From assembly GCA_030694265.1 (NCBI GenBank), contig JAUXYP010000001.1, positions 1 to 64,000 on the forward strand: a stretch of 64,000 nucleotides of DNA. The letters run 5' to 3'. A program made the position numbers and the translations under genes. Numbering within the stretch: the first letter of the stretch is position 1; the number at the start of each line of letters is the position of its first letter. Positions 17,745 to 28,144 of the stretch are shown piece after piece. The notes beneath the pieces are model-generated. The model was not told the DNA's origin and searched no databases. It saw only the letters and a program-made list of their open reading frames with translations. The stretch is from Sulfuricurvum sp. (GTDB lineage: Bacteria; Campylobacterota; Campylobacteria; Campylobacterales; Sulfurimonadaceae).

Positions 17745-18823
17745 ATACGTTAGAAGAATGCCGTAGCCTTATTGATACACTGGATAATGAAGTCATTATG
17801 CTGCTGAATCGTCGTATGGAAGTGGTACGACGTGTCGGTGAAATCAAGCATGAGAGTCAAGGTGCTATTTATCGCCCTGAGCGGGAAAAATCAATTATTG
17901 ATCGTTTGAGTCAGTTGAGTCTGGAAAACGGTGGTTTGTTGAACCGTCCTGCCATCGAAGCCATATTTCTTGAAATTTTTGCGGTTGCTCGTAATTTAGA
18001 GCTACCTGAACGAATCGCCTATTTAGGACCGGAGGGAAGCTTTACCCATCAAGCGGCAGAATCGCGTTTTGGTGCTATGAGTGATTATCTTTCGTTGGGT
18101 TCTATTGAAGCCGTTTTTAAAACGCTGGAAGCAGGGCGGGCAAAATTTGGTGTTGTTCCGATTGAAAACAGCCGCGATGGTGTTGTGGGTGAAACACTTG
18201 ACTTACTGGGAAAAGGGAGTGTTAAAATCGTTGCAGAGTTGTATATGCCAATACACATGGCATTTGCTACGAAAGCCGAAAAACTTCATCAGATTAAACG
18301 AATTTATTCCAAAGACAAAGGATTCGGGCAATGCCGAGACTTTTTGATGGAACATGGGATGGAACGTATTGAGCATATTCCCGTTGAATCAACAGCAAAA
18401 GCTGCCGTATTAGCGTCAAAAGATCCTGAAGCAGCGGCTATTTGTTCCCACATTGCGGCAAAGCTGTATGGGGTACCGACACTGTTTGAAAATATTGAAG
18501 ATACGCATAATAATGCAACCCGATTTTTTATTCTTAGTGATTTCAAGAATGCGCCCAGCGGTGAGGATAAGACATCGATCTTGGTACGTTTGAAAGATGC
18601 ACAAAAAGCCGGAGCATTGGTCCACTTTTTGGAAGATTTTAATGAAGCTGCTATCAATCTCAGTAAAATTGAGAGCCGTCCTTCAAGAGAGAACGATGGT
18701 TTTGAATACTGGTTCTTTATTGACTTTTTTGGTCATATTGATGAGCCAAGAATTAAAGGTTTACTTGAGAAGCATGTGGATGAAGTGACTTGGCTAGGAA
18801 GCTATGTAAAGGGAGAATTATGA
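17741..18823 (+). CDS. pheA: bifunctional chorismate mutase/prephenate dehydratase
   Basis: PheA turns chorismate into phenylpyruvate. Residues 1-85 form an AroQ-type chorismate mutase ([16 protein letters not shown], then RPEREKSII). The prephenate dehydratase domain starts at [15 protein letters not shown] (about 92) and contains [18 protein letters not shown] and the NNATRFFIL motif with the catalytic Thr. A C-terminal ACT domain (about 275-360, with the ESRPSR phenylalanine-binding motif) implies feedback inhibition by phenylalanine. Its start overlaps the HAD gene and its stop overlaps hisC (ATGA). Confidence 0.96.
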   Translation: MNTLEECRSLIDTLDNEVIMLLNRRMEVVRRVGEIKHESQGAIYRPEREKSIIDRLSQLSLENGGLLNRPAIEAIFLEIFAVARNLELPERIAYLGPEGSFTHQAAESRFGAMSDYLSLGSIEAVFKTLEAGRAKFGVVPIENSRDGVVGETLDLLGKGSVKIVAELYMPIHMAFATKAEKLHQIKRIYSKDKGFGQCRDFLMEHGMERIEHIPVESTAKAAVLASKDPEAAAICSHIAAKLYGVPTLFENIEDTHNNATRFFILSDFKNAPSGEDKTSILVRLKDAQKAGALVHFLEDFNEAAINLSKIESRPSRENDGFEYWFFIDFFGHIDEPRIKGLLEKHVDEVTWLGSYVKGEL

Positions 18824-19914
18824 ATTTTAACAGTGCATTAGAGAATATTAAAAGCTATGAAGCGGGCAAACCTATCGAACTGGTGGTGCGTGAATACGGC
18901 ATCGATAAAGATCATATCGTCAAATTGGCAAGTAATGAAAATCCTTTTGGGTGTTCTCCTAAAGTCAAAGATGCTGTTCGTAATATCATTGACAATATGT
19001 CGTTGTATCCAGATGACTCTATGGTGAAATTGAAGAGTGCTCTTGGAAAAAAATACGGCATCCGTTCAGATGAATTGGTAATCGGGGCAGGGAGTGATCA
19101 GGTTATCGAATTTGCCATTCATGCCAAAGCACACAACGGTTCAAAGGTTTTGATGAACAGCGTGACCTTCGCGATGTATGAAATCTATGCGAAGCAAGTG
19201 GGTGCAGTGGTTGTCCGTACCACTTCACGTGAGCATAATATGGAAGAGTTTTACTCACTGTATCAAGAACACAAACCCTCCATCATCTTTTTATGTACCC
19301 CTAATAATCCGACTGGAGATGCGCTTGATGCACAGGATATGATCTCTTTTATAGAGAAAGTTGACAGTGACACGTTAGTTATTGTGGATGGTGCCTATAT
19401 GGAGTATGCTCGATTTAAAGATGCATCAAAGGCGGTAGAGCCTAAGGATTTGATACAAAAATTTGATAATGTACTGTTTCTTGGGACATTTTCAAAGGCA
19501 TACGGCCTTGGTGGAATGCGTGTTGGATATGGTATTGCGTCGGAACCTATCATTAAAGCTCTTTATAAAGTACGCCCACCGTTTAATATTACTACACTTT
19601 CATTAGAAGCGGCTTCCGTTGCATTGGAAGATGAAGCATTTGTAGCAGAGTGTATTGCCGATAATTTTAAAGAAATGAAGCGGTATGAAGCGTTTGCAGA
19701 TGGAAAAAAGATTCAAATAATCGAAAGTTATACCAATTTTGTCACATTATCGCTTCCGCAAGCAAAAAATTCATCCGAAATAGCACAAGCATTGTTAAAA
19801 AAGGGTATGATTATACGTGATTTAAGCAGTTATGGATTGAATGCAATTCGTGTGACTATTGGTACGCAAGTACAAAACAGTCGATTCTTCGAGCTCTGTG
19901 AGCCGTTATTATAA
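18820..19914 (+). CDS. hisC: histidinol-phosphate aminotransferase
   Basis: HisC is a fold type I PLP aminotransferase of histidine synthesis and often also serves phenylalanine and tyrosine. It has [19 protein letters not shown], the VDGAYMEYA segment, and the PLP lysine in [16 protein letters not shown]. The start is the ATG at 18820, which overlaps the pheA stop as ATGA and has GGGAG upstream. Placement after pheA suggests it may transaminate phenylpyruvate as well; that part is inference. Length 364. Confidence 0.94.
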   Translation: MNFNSALENIKSYEAGKPIELVVREYGIDKDHIVKLASNENPFGCSPKVKDAVRNIIDNMSLYPDDSMVKLKSALGKKYGIRSDELVIGAGSDQVIEFAIHAKAHNGSKVLMNSVTFAMYEIYAKQVGAVVVRTTSREHNMEEFYSLYQEHKPSIIFLCTPNNPTGDALDAQDMISFIEKVDSDTLVIVDGAYMEYARFKDASKAVEPKDLIQKFDNVLFLGTFSKAYGLGGMRVGYGIASEPIIKALYKVRPPFNITTLSLEAASVALEDEAFVAECIADNFKEMKRYEAFADGKKIQIIESYTNFVTLSLPQAKNSSEIAQALLKKGMIIRDLSSYGLNAIRVTIGTQVQNSRFFELCEPLL

Positions 19915-19931
19915 TTATTATTTAGGTACCA

Positions 19932-21638
19932 ATGGATTTTAAAGCTCTTTTTTCGCAACTTGTCGTTTTATTTGGAAAATTAACGCAAGCACAAAAAATA
20001 ATTATTGGTGCAGCCGTTGCCAGTATTATCGGATTTCTTTTGTTTTTGGTGCTCTTTACTTCTGATCCTAAAGGAAGCAGTGAAGAAGGGTATCAAGTTC
20101 TTTTTGAGCAATTGACACCACAGGATGCTGCACAAGTCGTGGCTCAGCTTGAAAAAGACAAAATTCCCTATAAAATACCGCGTGACAATGTCATTGAAGT
20201 TCCCAAAGAAGTGGTTTACAAAGAGCGCATCACGATTGCCTCAATGGGGATTCCAAAAGAAGGGCATGTCGGTTTTGAATTATTCGATAAGCAGGAATTT
20301 GGAGCAACGAATTTTGACCAAGAGGTGAAGTTTAGACGTGCACTTGAAGGGGAATTGGCCCGCTCCATTGATTCACTTGCACCTGTTGAAAAATCAAGCG
20401 TTTCTCTTGCTCTTCCTAAAGAGACTCTTTTCGTTTCAGAAGCTGTGGCTCCCTCTGCATCGGTAATGGTGCAATTGTATGCGGATCGAAAATTGACGGC
20501 AAAACAAATTCGCGGTATCAAAAAGCTTGTGGCTTCTGCTGTTCCGAAATTGACGGTAGAAAATGTAACATTGATTAATTCTGAGGGCGAAAGCTTAGGA
20601 GATAACGATGCGGATGCAATGATGGGTGAACTCTCGCAAATGCAGCAGCAGTACAAAACGAGAGAAGAAAAAAAGCAAGAAGAAAAGGTAGTTAATGTAC
20701 TCTCTCCCTTTATTGGGGGAAAAGATCGAGTCGTTGCGAAGGTGACGATTGAGTACGATTTTTCGGAACAAAGTTCGACGTCTGAAAAATATGATCCAGA
20801 GAATGTAGTGCGCAGTGAGCAAACATTGGAAGAAAAACGTGATGGCCAAACACCTCCGCAAGTGGGTGGCGTTCCGGGTGCTGTAAGTAATATTGGCCCT
20901 GTTGAGGGATTAAACGCGCAAGGTGCAGGAGAAAAATACGAAAAAACTCAAGGCACTACGAATTATGAGATTTCCAAAACAGTTTCTACCACTAAAATGG
21001 AGTTTGCACGAATTAAGAGAATGACGGCAGCAGTAGTGGTAGATGGTAAGTATGAGCTTAAAAAAGAGACAAACGGTTTAGTAGGAGATGAAGTTTCTTA
21101 TGTCCCTCTGGATCAAACACAGATTGATGCAATTACGTCTCTTGTGAAGCAATCCATTGGAGTTGACGATGCACGTGGGGATTTAGTAACCGTTCGAAAC
21201 TTTGAATTCCAAAACTCTAAAGATGCCTTGTCCCCTAAAAATGCAGCTTCAAAAACAACAGAATTTTTTACCACTTATATCAAACCGATTATGCCTGCTT
21301 TAAAATATTTGCTTGTAGCTATAATATTGTTTGTAGCGTATAAAAAAGTGATTCTGCCGTTTGCTGATCGAATGCTTGAATTCAGCAGAGAGGAAGAGGA
21401 GTTCCAGCGCCCTGTATTGGACATATCAGAGGATGAAGGCGAAGACCTGATTGAAAAAGTACAGCAGATGCGTAAAAAAGTGGAAGGTCAGTTGGGTATA
21501 GGCGATAACTTTAGCGAAGATGATCTCAAGTACGATGTTGTACTTGAGAAAATACGTGAGATAACCGAGGAACGCCCTGAAGAGGTTGCCTCTTTAATTC
21601 AAACATTAATTAATGAAGAGACGCCAAATCGAGGCTAG
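19932..21638 (+). CDS. fliF: flagellar MS-ring protein FliF
   Basis: FliF forms the MS ring, the base of the flagellar motor. There is a first membrane segment near 22-45, then the YscJ-like ring-building region (GYQVLFEQLTPQDA, and the VEKSSVSLALPK motif), the beta-collar region rich in Glu/Lys, a second membrane segment around 455-475, and a cytoplasmic FliG-binding tail. Length (568) is typical. It begins 17 bp after hisC and is followed by fliG and fliH, so this flagellar set is probably read through from the amino acid genes. Confidence 0.96.
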   Translation: MDFKALFSQLVVLFGKLTQAQKIIIGAAVASIIGFLLFLVLFTSDPKGSSEEGYQVLFEQLTPQDAAQVVAQLEKDKIPYKIPRDNVIEVPKEVVYKERITIASMGIPKEGHVGFELFDKQEFGATNFDQEVKFRRALEGELARSIDSLAPVEKSSVSLALPKETLFVSEAVAPSASVMVQLYADRKLTAKQIRGIKKLVASAVPKLTVENVTLINSEGESLGDNDADAMMGELSQMQQQYKTREEKKQEEKVVNVLSPFIGGKDRVVAKVTIEYDFSEQSSTSEKYDPENVVRSEQTLEEKRDGQTPPQVGGVPGAVSNIGPVEGLNAQGAGEKYEKTQGTTNYEISKTVSTTKMEFARIKRMTAAVVVDGKYELKKETNGLVGDEVSYVPLDQTQIDAITSLVKQSIGVDDARGDLVTVRNFEFQNSKDALSPKNAASKTTEFFTTYIKPIMPALKYLLVAIILFVAYKKVILPFADRMLEFSREEEEFQRPVLDISEDEGEDLIEKVQQMRKKVEGQLGIGDNFSEDDLKYDVVLEKIREITEERPEEVASLIQTLINEETPNRG

Positions 21639-21653
21639 TAAAGGGATAAAAAA

Positions 21654-22679
21654 ATGACATTAAATCCAACCCAGCAATCTCAGTTTGATGAAATGAGTAT
21701 GGCAGAAAAAGTAGCCATTTTGTTGATTCAGCTTGGGGAAGAGAGTACGGCTCAAATTTTTGGACGATTAAGTGTTGATTCTATCACTGAAATTTCAAAA
21801 TACATTGCCCAAAATCGTTCCATTGAAAAGAGTATTGGATCGGCAGTATTGGAAGAGTTTTATGCCATTATTCAATCAAACCAGTATTTAAATAGCGGCG
21901 GATTAGAGTTTGCTCGTGAAATCTTGTATAAAGCGCTTGGGCCTGAAGAAGCTAAAAAAGTATTGGATCGTCTCTCAAAAATGAGTCAGGGAGCTCAAAA
22001 TTTTGCCTATCTTTCAAAAATTAAACCACAGCAGCTTGCTGACTTTATTGCGACAGAGCACCCTCAAACGGTAGCGCTGATCTTAGCTCATATGGAGCCC
22101 TCAGCCGCAGCAGAAACACTTTATCTGTTTACGGATGATTTGCGTGCGGAAGTAGCAATGCGTATGGCAAAATTAGGTGATATCTCACCGTCTATTATTA
22201 AGCGGGTGAGTGCTGTTTTAGAATCCAAGCTTGAAGCATTGGCAAGCTATAAAGTCGAAGTGGGCGGACCACGTGCAGTGGCGGATGTATTCAACCGCCT
22301 TGGGGCAACTGCGTCAAAAGCAACGTTGTCACAAATTGAACAGCTTGATCAAGAGCTTGCAGCATCGATTAAAGAGATGATGTTTACGTTTGAAGACATT
22401 GCTTCCTTGGATGTAAACAGTGTACGAGAAATTCTCAAAGCAGTCGATAAGAATGACCTTATGTTAGCACTCAAAAGTGCACCTGAAGAGCTTAAAGAGA
22501 AGTTCTATGCTAATATGTCTCAGCGGGCAAAAGATACGTTTGTCGAAGAATTGCAGTTCTTGGGTGCTGTTAAGATGAAAGAGGTTGAGAGCGCTCAGCG
22601 CAAGATTGTGGATGCGGTCCAAGGACTTGCAGAGCAAGGTGTGGTTCAGCTAGGTGGAACTGAAGAGATGATTGACTAA
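21654..22679 (+). CDS. fliG: flagellar motor switch protein FliG
   Basis: FliG links the MS ring to the C ring and contacts the stator for torque. The N-terminal domain (SMAEKVAILLIQLGEES) binds FliF. The middle domain carries EHPQTVALILAH with the EHPQ motif that binds FliM. The C-terminal torque helix is in FTFEDIASLDVNSVREIL followed by charged residues. Length (341) is normal. It lies between fliF and fliH. Confidence 0.97.
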   Translation: MTLNPTQQSQFDEMSMAEKVAILLIQLGEESTAQIFGRLSVDSITEISKYIAQNRSIEKSIGSAVLEEFYAIIQSNQYLNSGGLEFAREILYKALGPEEAKKVLDRLSKMSQGAQNFAYLSKIKPQQLADFIATEHPQTVALILAHMEPSAAAETLYLFTDDLRAEVAMRMAKLGDISPSIIKRVSAVLESKLEALASYKVEVGGPRAVADVFNRLGATASKATLSQIEQLDQELAASIKEMMFTFEDIASLDVNSVREILKAVDKNDLMLALKSAPEELKEKFYANMSQRAKDTFVEELQFLGAVKMKEVESAQRKIVDAVQGLAEQGVVQLGGTEEMID

Positions 22680-22682
22680 GCC

Positions 22683-23480
22683 ATGACAGAAGATGTTATT
22701 ATCACGAAAGAAAATTTGAATGACCACTCGGTAGGGAAATATCAATTTAAAATTCTTTCGGGTTTAAATGGAGCAAGTGTTCACGAAGCAGCTGAAGAGC
22801 TAGGGCTTGAGCATACCACGGGGGATATGCAAGAAATCCAAATTTACCATGATGCACCGCAAACTGCCAGTTCACACAAAGATGAGCTCATTGAATCATT
22901 ATTAAAAAAAGCCGATGAGATGAGTTCGAATTTTATTAAGTTGCAAATGAAATTGGAAAATCTTCAAGAAGACCATGCAAGCGTATTGGAAACGGCTAAA
23001 AAAACGAGTTATGATGAGGGATTTGCGGCAGGAATACTTAATGAGCAATCTCAAGATTCAAAACGAAAAGAACAAGCGCAAGAACAGCTTTCAAGTTCGG
23101 TTAAAACACTTGAAGGTGCGGCAACTCAGTTTAAGAGTGCTTTGGAATCCATTCAAAAAGAGTTAACGCATACCGCCCTTGAAATTGCCAGTGAAGTGAT
23201 AGGCGTCGAAACGCAGGAAAATGGAGCTAAAATCGCCGCAAAACTCTCAGCAGATTTGATTGAAGAATTGGGAGAAGCCTCAAAAATTACGTTGCGTGTC
23301 AATCCTGCGGATCATGGATTTATCTCTGAAAAAGTAGGGTCACTTTCTCATGTTGAAGTGTTGTCTGACCGTGCAATAAGCCAAGGTGGCGTAGTTGCCA
23401 TCAGTGATTTGGGTAACATAGATTCGCAGATTAAAAAACGGTTTGAGCGATTAAAGCGATCATTATTATTAGAGTCTTAA
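22683..23480 (+). CDS. fliH: flagellar assembly protein FliH
   Basis: FliH regulates the flagellar export ATPase FliI as its peripheral stalk. The protein is rich in coiled-coil forming sequence (about 60-170), includes SYDEGFAAGI as the start of a glycine-repeat helix, and ends in the HrpE/YscL-like domain with THTALEIASEVIGVE and LRVNPADHGFI. Length 265. It begins 3 bp after the fliG stop, supporting the call. FliI is not in the window. Confidence 0.9.
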   Translation: MTEDVIITKENLNDHSVGKYQFKILSGLNGASVHEAAEELGLEHTTGDMQEIQIYHDAPQTASSHKDELIESLLKKADEMSSNFIKLQMKLENLQEDHASVLETAKKTSYDEGFAAGILNEQSQDSKRKEQAQEQLSSSVKTLEGAATQFKSALESIQKELTHTALEIASEVIGVETQENGAKIAAKLSADLIEELGEASKITLRVNPADHGFISEKVGSLSHVEVLSDRAISQGGVVAISDLGNIDSQIKKRFERLKRSLLLES

Positions 23481-23492
23481 GTTAGGTTTGGT

Positions 23493-25316
23493 ATGAATAT
23501 AAAAGAGTATACACATGAACAGCTCAAAGAGCTTTCTCAAAAAATACGGGATCGAATATTGGAAGTCGTTAGTCGTAATGGCGGACATCTGAGTTCTACC
23601 CTTGGGGCAACTGAAATTATTATTGCGATGCACAAAGTATTTGATGCCCAAAAAGACCCTTTCATCTTTGATGTTTCACATCAGGCATATGCGCATAAAT
23701 TGTTGACCGATCGATGGGATGAATTTGACACCTTACGTCAGTTTGGCGGGATGAGCGGATACACAAAACCCAGTGAATCACCATGTGACTATTTCATTGC
23801 GGGACACAGTTCTACTTCTATTTCATTGGGTGTTGGCGCCGCAAAAGCTATAGCGCTTAAAGGGGAGGAATCAACACGTATTCCTGTGGTACTGATCGGA
23901 GATGGCGCGATGAGTGCTGGTATGGTCTATGAAGCGCTTAATGAGCTTGGTGACCTTAAATACCCGATGGTGATTATCCTCAATGATAATGAGATGAGTA
24001 TTGCCAAACCAATAGGAGCGATTAGTAGGATGCTCAGTTCCGCAATGGCAAGCCCTTTTTATCAGCGGTTCAAAAAGAAAACAGAACAATTTGTGGATAA
24101 TTTTGGTGAAGGGGCCCATTATCTTGCCAAACGATTTGAAGAGTCATTTAAACTCATTACTCCCGGGATTTTGTTTGAAGAGATGGGTATTGAGTACATT
24201 GGTCCCATTGATGGTCATGATGTAAAATCTTTGATTGATATATTCACAGTAGCCAAAGGGATGGGCAAACCTGTTTTGGTACATGTGCAAACCATCAAAG
24301 GCAAGGGCTATGAAATAGCTGAGGGAAAACATGAAAAATGGCATGGCGTTTCCCCTTTTGATTTAAAAAGCGGTACTGCAAATGCTAAAAGCGGTACCAA
24401 AAGTGCAACACAAATCTATGCTGAAGCGTTAATGCATCAAGCAGACATGAATTCGAAGATTGTCGGGGTCACTGCGGCAATGCCAAGCGGGACAGGATTA
24501 AGTGCCGTCATGGAAAAATATCCTGATCGCTTTTGGGATGTTGCGATTGCGGAACAGCATGCAGTAACGTCCATGGCTGCTATGGCCAAAGAGGGGTTCA
24601 AACCGTTTTGTACGATTTACTCTACTTTTTTACAGCGGGGGTACGATCAAGTCATTCATGATGTGTGCCTAATGGATCTCCCTGTCGTATTTGCACTTGA
24701 TAGAGCGGGTATTGTTGGGGAAGACGGTGAAACACATCAGGGTGTTTTTGATATCAGTTTTTTACGCGTTTTGCCAAATATGACATTGTGCGCCCCACGC
24801 GATGAAAAATCCTTTCATCAAATAGTCTCTTTCGCGGCACAGTATGACCATCCATGCGCGATTCGTTATCCTCGGGGAGCATTTTTGGCGGCAGATCTTC
24901 CGGAATCACCCTCTTTTGTATTGGGCAAGTCGCAGCTTTTAGCTGCGAGTGATGGCGATGTATTGTTCATAGGGTATGGTAATGGTGTCGGACGTGCCGC
25001 ACAAAGTATGGAATTTATGAATGAAAAGCCTGCGTTATTAGATCTTCGTTTTGTAAAGCCGTTGGATGGGGATATGTTACGTAAAATGGCTTCTTTGCAT
25101 AAGCGCTGGTATGTCTTTAGTGATTCAGCGCGATTGGGCGGAGTTGGCAGTGCGTTGCTTGAATGGTTAAGTGAGGCAAATATTTTAGATGTAGCAGTTT
25201 TCAGCTTTGAATACGATGATGCCTTTATCAAACATGGGAATACAACTCTTGTTGAGGAATCTTTAGGGATACTTCCTGCGCAATTGGCTAAGAAGGTAAT
25301 GGACGTAATACGATAA
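23493..25316 (+). CDS. dxs: 1-deoxy-D-xylulose-5-phosphate synthase
   Basis: DXS condenses pyruvate and glyceraldehyde 3-phosphate using thiamine diphosphate, the first step of the MEP isoprenoid route. The N-terminal GGHLSSTLGATE, FDVSHQAYAHK and the ThDP motif GDGAMSAGMVYEALN are visible, and the pyrimidine domain has DVAIAEQHAVT and CTIYSTFLQRGYDQVIHDV. Length (607) is typical. It follows fliH by 12 bp, a flagellar-isoprenoid adjacency kept in related genomes. Its 3' end overlaps pgeF on the other strand by 29 bp. Confidence 0.97.
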   Translation: MNIKEYTHEQLKELSQKIRDRILEVVSRNGGHLSSTLGATEIIIAMHKVFDAQKDPFIFDVSHQAYAHKLLTDRWDEFDTLRQFGGMSGYTKPSESPCDYFIAGHSSTSISLGVGAAKAIALKGEESTRIPVVLIGDGAMSAGMVYEALNELGDLKYPMVIILNDNEMSIAKPIGAISRMLSSAMASPFYQRFKKKTEQFVDNFGEGAHYLAKRFEESFKLITPGILFEEMGIEYIGPIDGHDVKSLIDIFTVAKGMGKPVLVHVQTIKGKGYEIAEGKHEKWHGVSPFDLKSGTANAKSGTKSATQIYAEALMHQADMNSKIVGVTAAMPSGTGLSAVMEKYPDRFWDVAIAEQHAVTSMAAMAKEGFKPFCTIYSTFLQRGYDQVIHDVCLMDLPVVFALDRAGIVGEDGETHQGVFDISFLRVLPNMTLCAPRDEKSFHQIVSFAAQYDHPCAIRYPRGAFLAADLPESPSFVLGKSQLLAASDGDVLFIGYGNGVGRAAQSMEFMNEKPALLDLRFVKPLDGDMLRKMASLHKRWYVFSDSARLGGVGSALLEWLSEANILDVAVFSFEYDDAFIKHGNTTLVEESLGILPAQLAKKVMDVIR

Positions 25317-26055
25317 CTCCGGCGATACGCCCTGTATGCTGTGCATCAGCTCTGTAGGAGAAATAGTCATGGCAGTGGCATGAAGTGCATTCATCCATTG
25401 TTTCGATCTGTTCTAGAGAGATACCTAATGCTTTTAGCTGTATATGTAAAATTGTATTAACATCCAAAGAAACTTTTTCCTTTACACGTATCAACGCCTC
25501 TTCGTACCCTTTTTCTTTTACTTCATGTGCAATATTTTCATTGATCTCATAACAACACCCATGTATTGCGGGACCTAAGATGATTTGTATATCAGATACA
25601 GCGGTTCCATAGTTTTGTTTCATGGCCTCTATCGTCTTTGGCAAGATACCCTTGAGTGCTCCCTCTCGTCCTGCATGAACGGCACCAATGGCATGCTTGG
25701 TAGGATCATAAAGCAGTATGGGAGTGCAATCAGCACTCATGACCATGAGGGGTGTATCAATAAAATTGGTAATCAAGGCATCGCACTGCGGCGGTGTATT
25801 AAAGTTCATGGTTGAATTTACGATGGTAATTTTATTTGAATGAATCTGACGCATATGGACGAGATTTACGGGATTATACCCAAGCCTATCTGCCAAAATC
25901 CGATGATTTTCGAGTACATTTTGTGGATTATCTCCAACATGAAAAGCGAGATTGAGGGTACCATACGGAGAAGAAGAGACACCGCCATGTCGTGTTGTAA
26001 AATGAGCGCTTACCTGTAAGTATTGTGAGAGAAGATTTGAAGAGAGTAATGTCAT
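25288..26055 (-). CDS. pgeF: PgeF/YfiH-family multicopper-like purine nucleoside phosphorylase
   Basis: This family (formerly laccase domain DUF152) includes zinc-dependent enzymes acting on purine nucleosides, and E. coli YfiH edits peptidoglycan precursors. Seen are TTRHGGVSSSPYGTLNL, MRQIHSN, SADCTPILLYDP, AVHAGREG and GPAIHGCCYEI, which include the His/Cys zinc ligands. The usual Trp of the HAG(W)RG motif is replaced in HAGREG. Length 255. It overlaps the dxs end on the opposite strand and follows the chemoreceptor gene by 20 bp. Confidence 0.88.
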   Translation of the reverse strand: MTLLSSNLLSQYLQVSAHFTTRHGGVSSSPYGTLNLAFHVGDNPQNVLENHRILADRLGYNPVNLVHMRQIHSNKITIVNSTMNFNTPPQCDALITNFIDTPLMVMSADCTPILLYDPTKHAIGAVHAGREGALKGILPKTIEAMKQNYGTAVSDIQIILGPAIHGCCYEINENIAHEVKEKGYEEALIRVKEKVSLDVNTILHIQLKALGISLEQIETMDECTSCHCHDYFSYRADAQHTGRIAGVIVLRPLPS

Positions 26056-26075
26056 TTAAATAGTGGAAAAACCCG

Positions 26076-27995
26076 TTACGGGTTCTCTGTTAATATATTA
26101 TCCAGAAGGAAGAAGAGACGGTCACTTGCAGCTTCCATCTCTTTGAAATTATTGACAATCTCATCTCCATGCTCAAGTAAGGACTCTTGCCCCTGCTTAA
26201 TCATAGCAAGATTTTTATTGGCATTTTGGTGGACGATAGCATGTGGGTCTTTCATGAGGCTAAAACTATTGGTTCGGCCAAAACGCTCTTTCCCCTCGCC
26301 ATCATACCATTTCCCCATGCGGCATTGGTGTGCCTCGACGAGGACAGATTGTGGGTCAGCTCGCATAACACTATTATAAGCACGTGCTTTGTAGAGAATA
26401 TGATCGATCTTGGCCAAAATGATAAAGGTACCGTTTTCCATATGATGTGATGACTTAACGATTTGTGAAGAGCCTTCATTGAGCTGTATCAGAGTACTTT
26501 CAAAATTATTGATACTTGAACTGGATCGCTCAACAACTTCGTTCATCTCTTCAGCACTGGATTGTATCTCGCTCATGTCTTGCTGTAAAGAGTTAATGGA
26601 TACAGAAATCTCTCCTGTTGCCTTGTGAGTGCGCTCGGCGAGTTTACGGACTTCGTCCGCAACAACGGCGAATCCACGGCCATGCTCACCCGCACGGGCA
26701 GCTTCGATAGCCGCGTTGAGTGCGAGAAGATTCGTTTGATCGGCGATATCGGTGATGAGTTGAATAACTGAGTTAATCTCTTTTGCGCGGGACGTGATGT
26801 GTCCGATAGCGTCGTTGTTATTAGTGACTTTTTCATTGAGCATATTAAGTTCATTGATGATGATCGCGATCGTGTCACGGCTGTCGTTGGCAAGACTGGC
26901 TGCATTGCTTGTCGCGCTGGTAACATCTTTGAGATCTTGAATATTGTTCTTCAAATCATCTTGAATGACACTAAGACTTTCGGTGACATTGACACTGAGC
27001 TGGCTGAGCTGTGAGTTAAGTGCATCAGAGCGTTTTTTTGCATCTTGTTCTTTCATAATACGAATACTTATATCAACGTTCTTGATAGCATCGACAAATT
27101 CGCCGTGCATTCCATCGCTGGACAGAAGATGTGAAAAGTCCCCTTTGGTAGCACCTGAAATGGAAGTATTGATTTGATGGATAAAGTTTTGGATTTGGGT
27201 AATAAGCTGTAGCAGCGCTGAACCCATCATTCCAAGCTCAGTTTTTTGGCACTCATTTGTTTGACAGTCATTGGATTTTTCGTTGAAGCTTCCTTCCGCA
27301 ACACGAGCAATGAGTTGAGTGAATGCATCTAATGCCACGGTGATAGAACGTCGAACCATACTAGCAAAGACGAAGATGCTCAGCGCAACCAGTATCCCTG
27401 TGATCAAAACAAAATATTTGTAAAATTCAATTTCACTGTGCATCTGCTTAGAAGCACTTTCAAGATCTTCACGTTTGTCCTTGAGGACTTTTTCAAAACT
27501 TTCGCGCGAAGCATCGGCAAGTGGAGTCATCTGAAATTTATAAGCGGCATAGATCGACGAAGTATTGGCCGAAATCGTAGCAGGGTCTAAAGCTTTCATC
27601 ATTTTTAACGTATTGATCAAGAATTGATCGGTATTCTCTTTTGCTTTTGCAACCATTTCTTTTTCTACATCGTGCAAGAGGGTCTTCTCGAGTATTACAA
27701 AGTCATTATCAATTGTTTTCGCGTGTTCTTCGAGTTTGGTTATATTTTTGGTGTAATCACCGCCGAGCATAATGTCACGGCTTGTACGGCTCACGTAATT
27801 GAGTTCTTTTTCAATGTCTTGTGCAGTGATGGCACCTGTAATCGTGCTGTTCTGGAGCTCATCGTATTGATTCTCTAGGCTGTTCATTGCAAAAAATACA
27901 AAGATGGATGCACCAATTACAGAGATCGTCGCCGCACCTACTAAATAATTCATTCTTTGCTTGATGCTCATTTTATTGAGTGCTTGATCGAACAT
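26076..27995 (-). CDS. methyl-accepting chemotaxis protein with C-terminal CZB domain
   Basis: The chemoreceptor has a first membrane segment (about 17-36), a periplasmic four-helix-bundle type sensor to about 190, a second membrane segment (193-213) and a HAMP region. The highly conserved signalling tip runs near 415-455 ([20 protein letters not shown]). The C-terminal CZB domain has its zinc ligands: His in KIDHILYK (about 528), Cys in QCRMGKWY (about 557) and His residues in DPHAIVH (about 585). CZB domains sense zinc or oxidants such as hypochlorous acid through the zinc-bound cysteine. The ligand of the periplasmic domain is unknown. Confidence 0.95.
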   Translation of the reverse strand: MFDQALNKMSIKQRMNYLVGAATISVIGASIFVFFAMNSLENQYDELQNSTITGAITAQDIEKELNYVSRTSRDIMLGGDYTKNITKLEEHAKTIDNDFVILEKTLLHDVEKEMVAKAKENTDQFLINTLKMMKALDPATISANTSSIYAAYKFQMTPLADASRESFEKVLKDKREDLESASKQMHSEIEFYKYFVLITGILVALSIFVFASMVRRSITVALDAFTQLIARVAEGSFNEKSNDCQTNECQKTELGMMGSALLQLITQIQNFIHQINTSISGATKGDFSHLLSSDGMHGEFVDAIKNVDISIRIMKEQDAKKRSDALNSQLSQLSVNVTESLSVIQDDLKNNIQDLKDVTSATSNAASLANDSRDTIAIIINELNMLNEKVTNNNDAIGHITSRAKEINSVIQLITDIADQTNLLALNAAIEAARAGEHGRGFAVVADEVRKLAERTHKATGEISVSINSLQQDMSEIQSSAEEMNEVVERSSSSINNFESTLIQLNEGSSQIVKSSHHMENGTFIILAKIDHILYKARAYNSVMRADPQSVLVEAHQCRMGKWYDGEGKERFGRTNSFSLMKDPHAIVHQNANKNLAMIKQGQESLLEHGDEIVNNFKEMEAASDRLFFLLDNILTENP

Positions 27996-28042
27996 ATAAT
28001 ACCTTCTTGTATTTGAGTGAATGTCTAAATGAGATAATCGTC

Positions 28043-28048
28043 ATTATA
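28043..28048 (-). promoter_or_regulatory. putative -10 box for the chemoreceptor gene
   Basis: TATAAT on the minus strand lies 48 bp upstream of the chemoreceptor start, in the divergent region shared with ovoA. No clear -35 or sigma-28 box was seen. Confidence 0.35.
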
Positions 28049-28080
28049 GTCATAATTTTGTAATAAAGCAGTAAAATTTT

Positions 28081-28121
28081 CTCAATATTGAGTAAGGGTA
28101 GTTGGATACAATTATCCCTTA
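28081..28121 (+). promoter_or_regulatory. putative ovoA promoter flanked by inverted repeats
   Basis: A perfect 12-bp palindrome CTCAATATTGAG occupies 28081-28092. Directly after it an inverted repeat, TAAGGG at 28093-28098 and CCCTTA at 28116-28121, flanks a TACAAT box (28107-28112). The arrangement resembles a regulated promoter; the regulator is unknown. Confidence 0.4.
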
Positions 28122-28144
28122 ATACGGTTTTGAGGAATTTTTCA

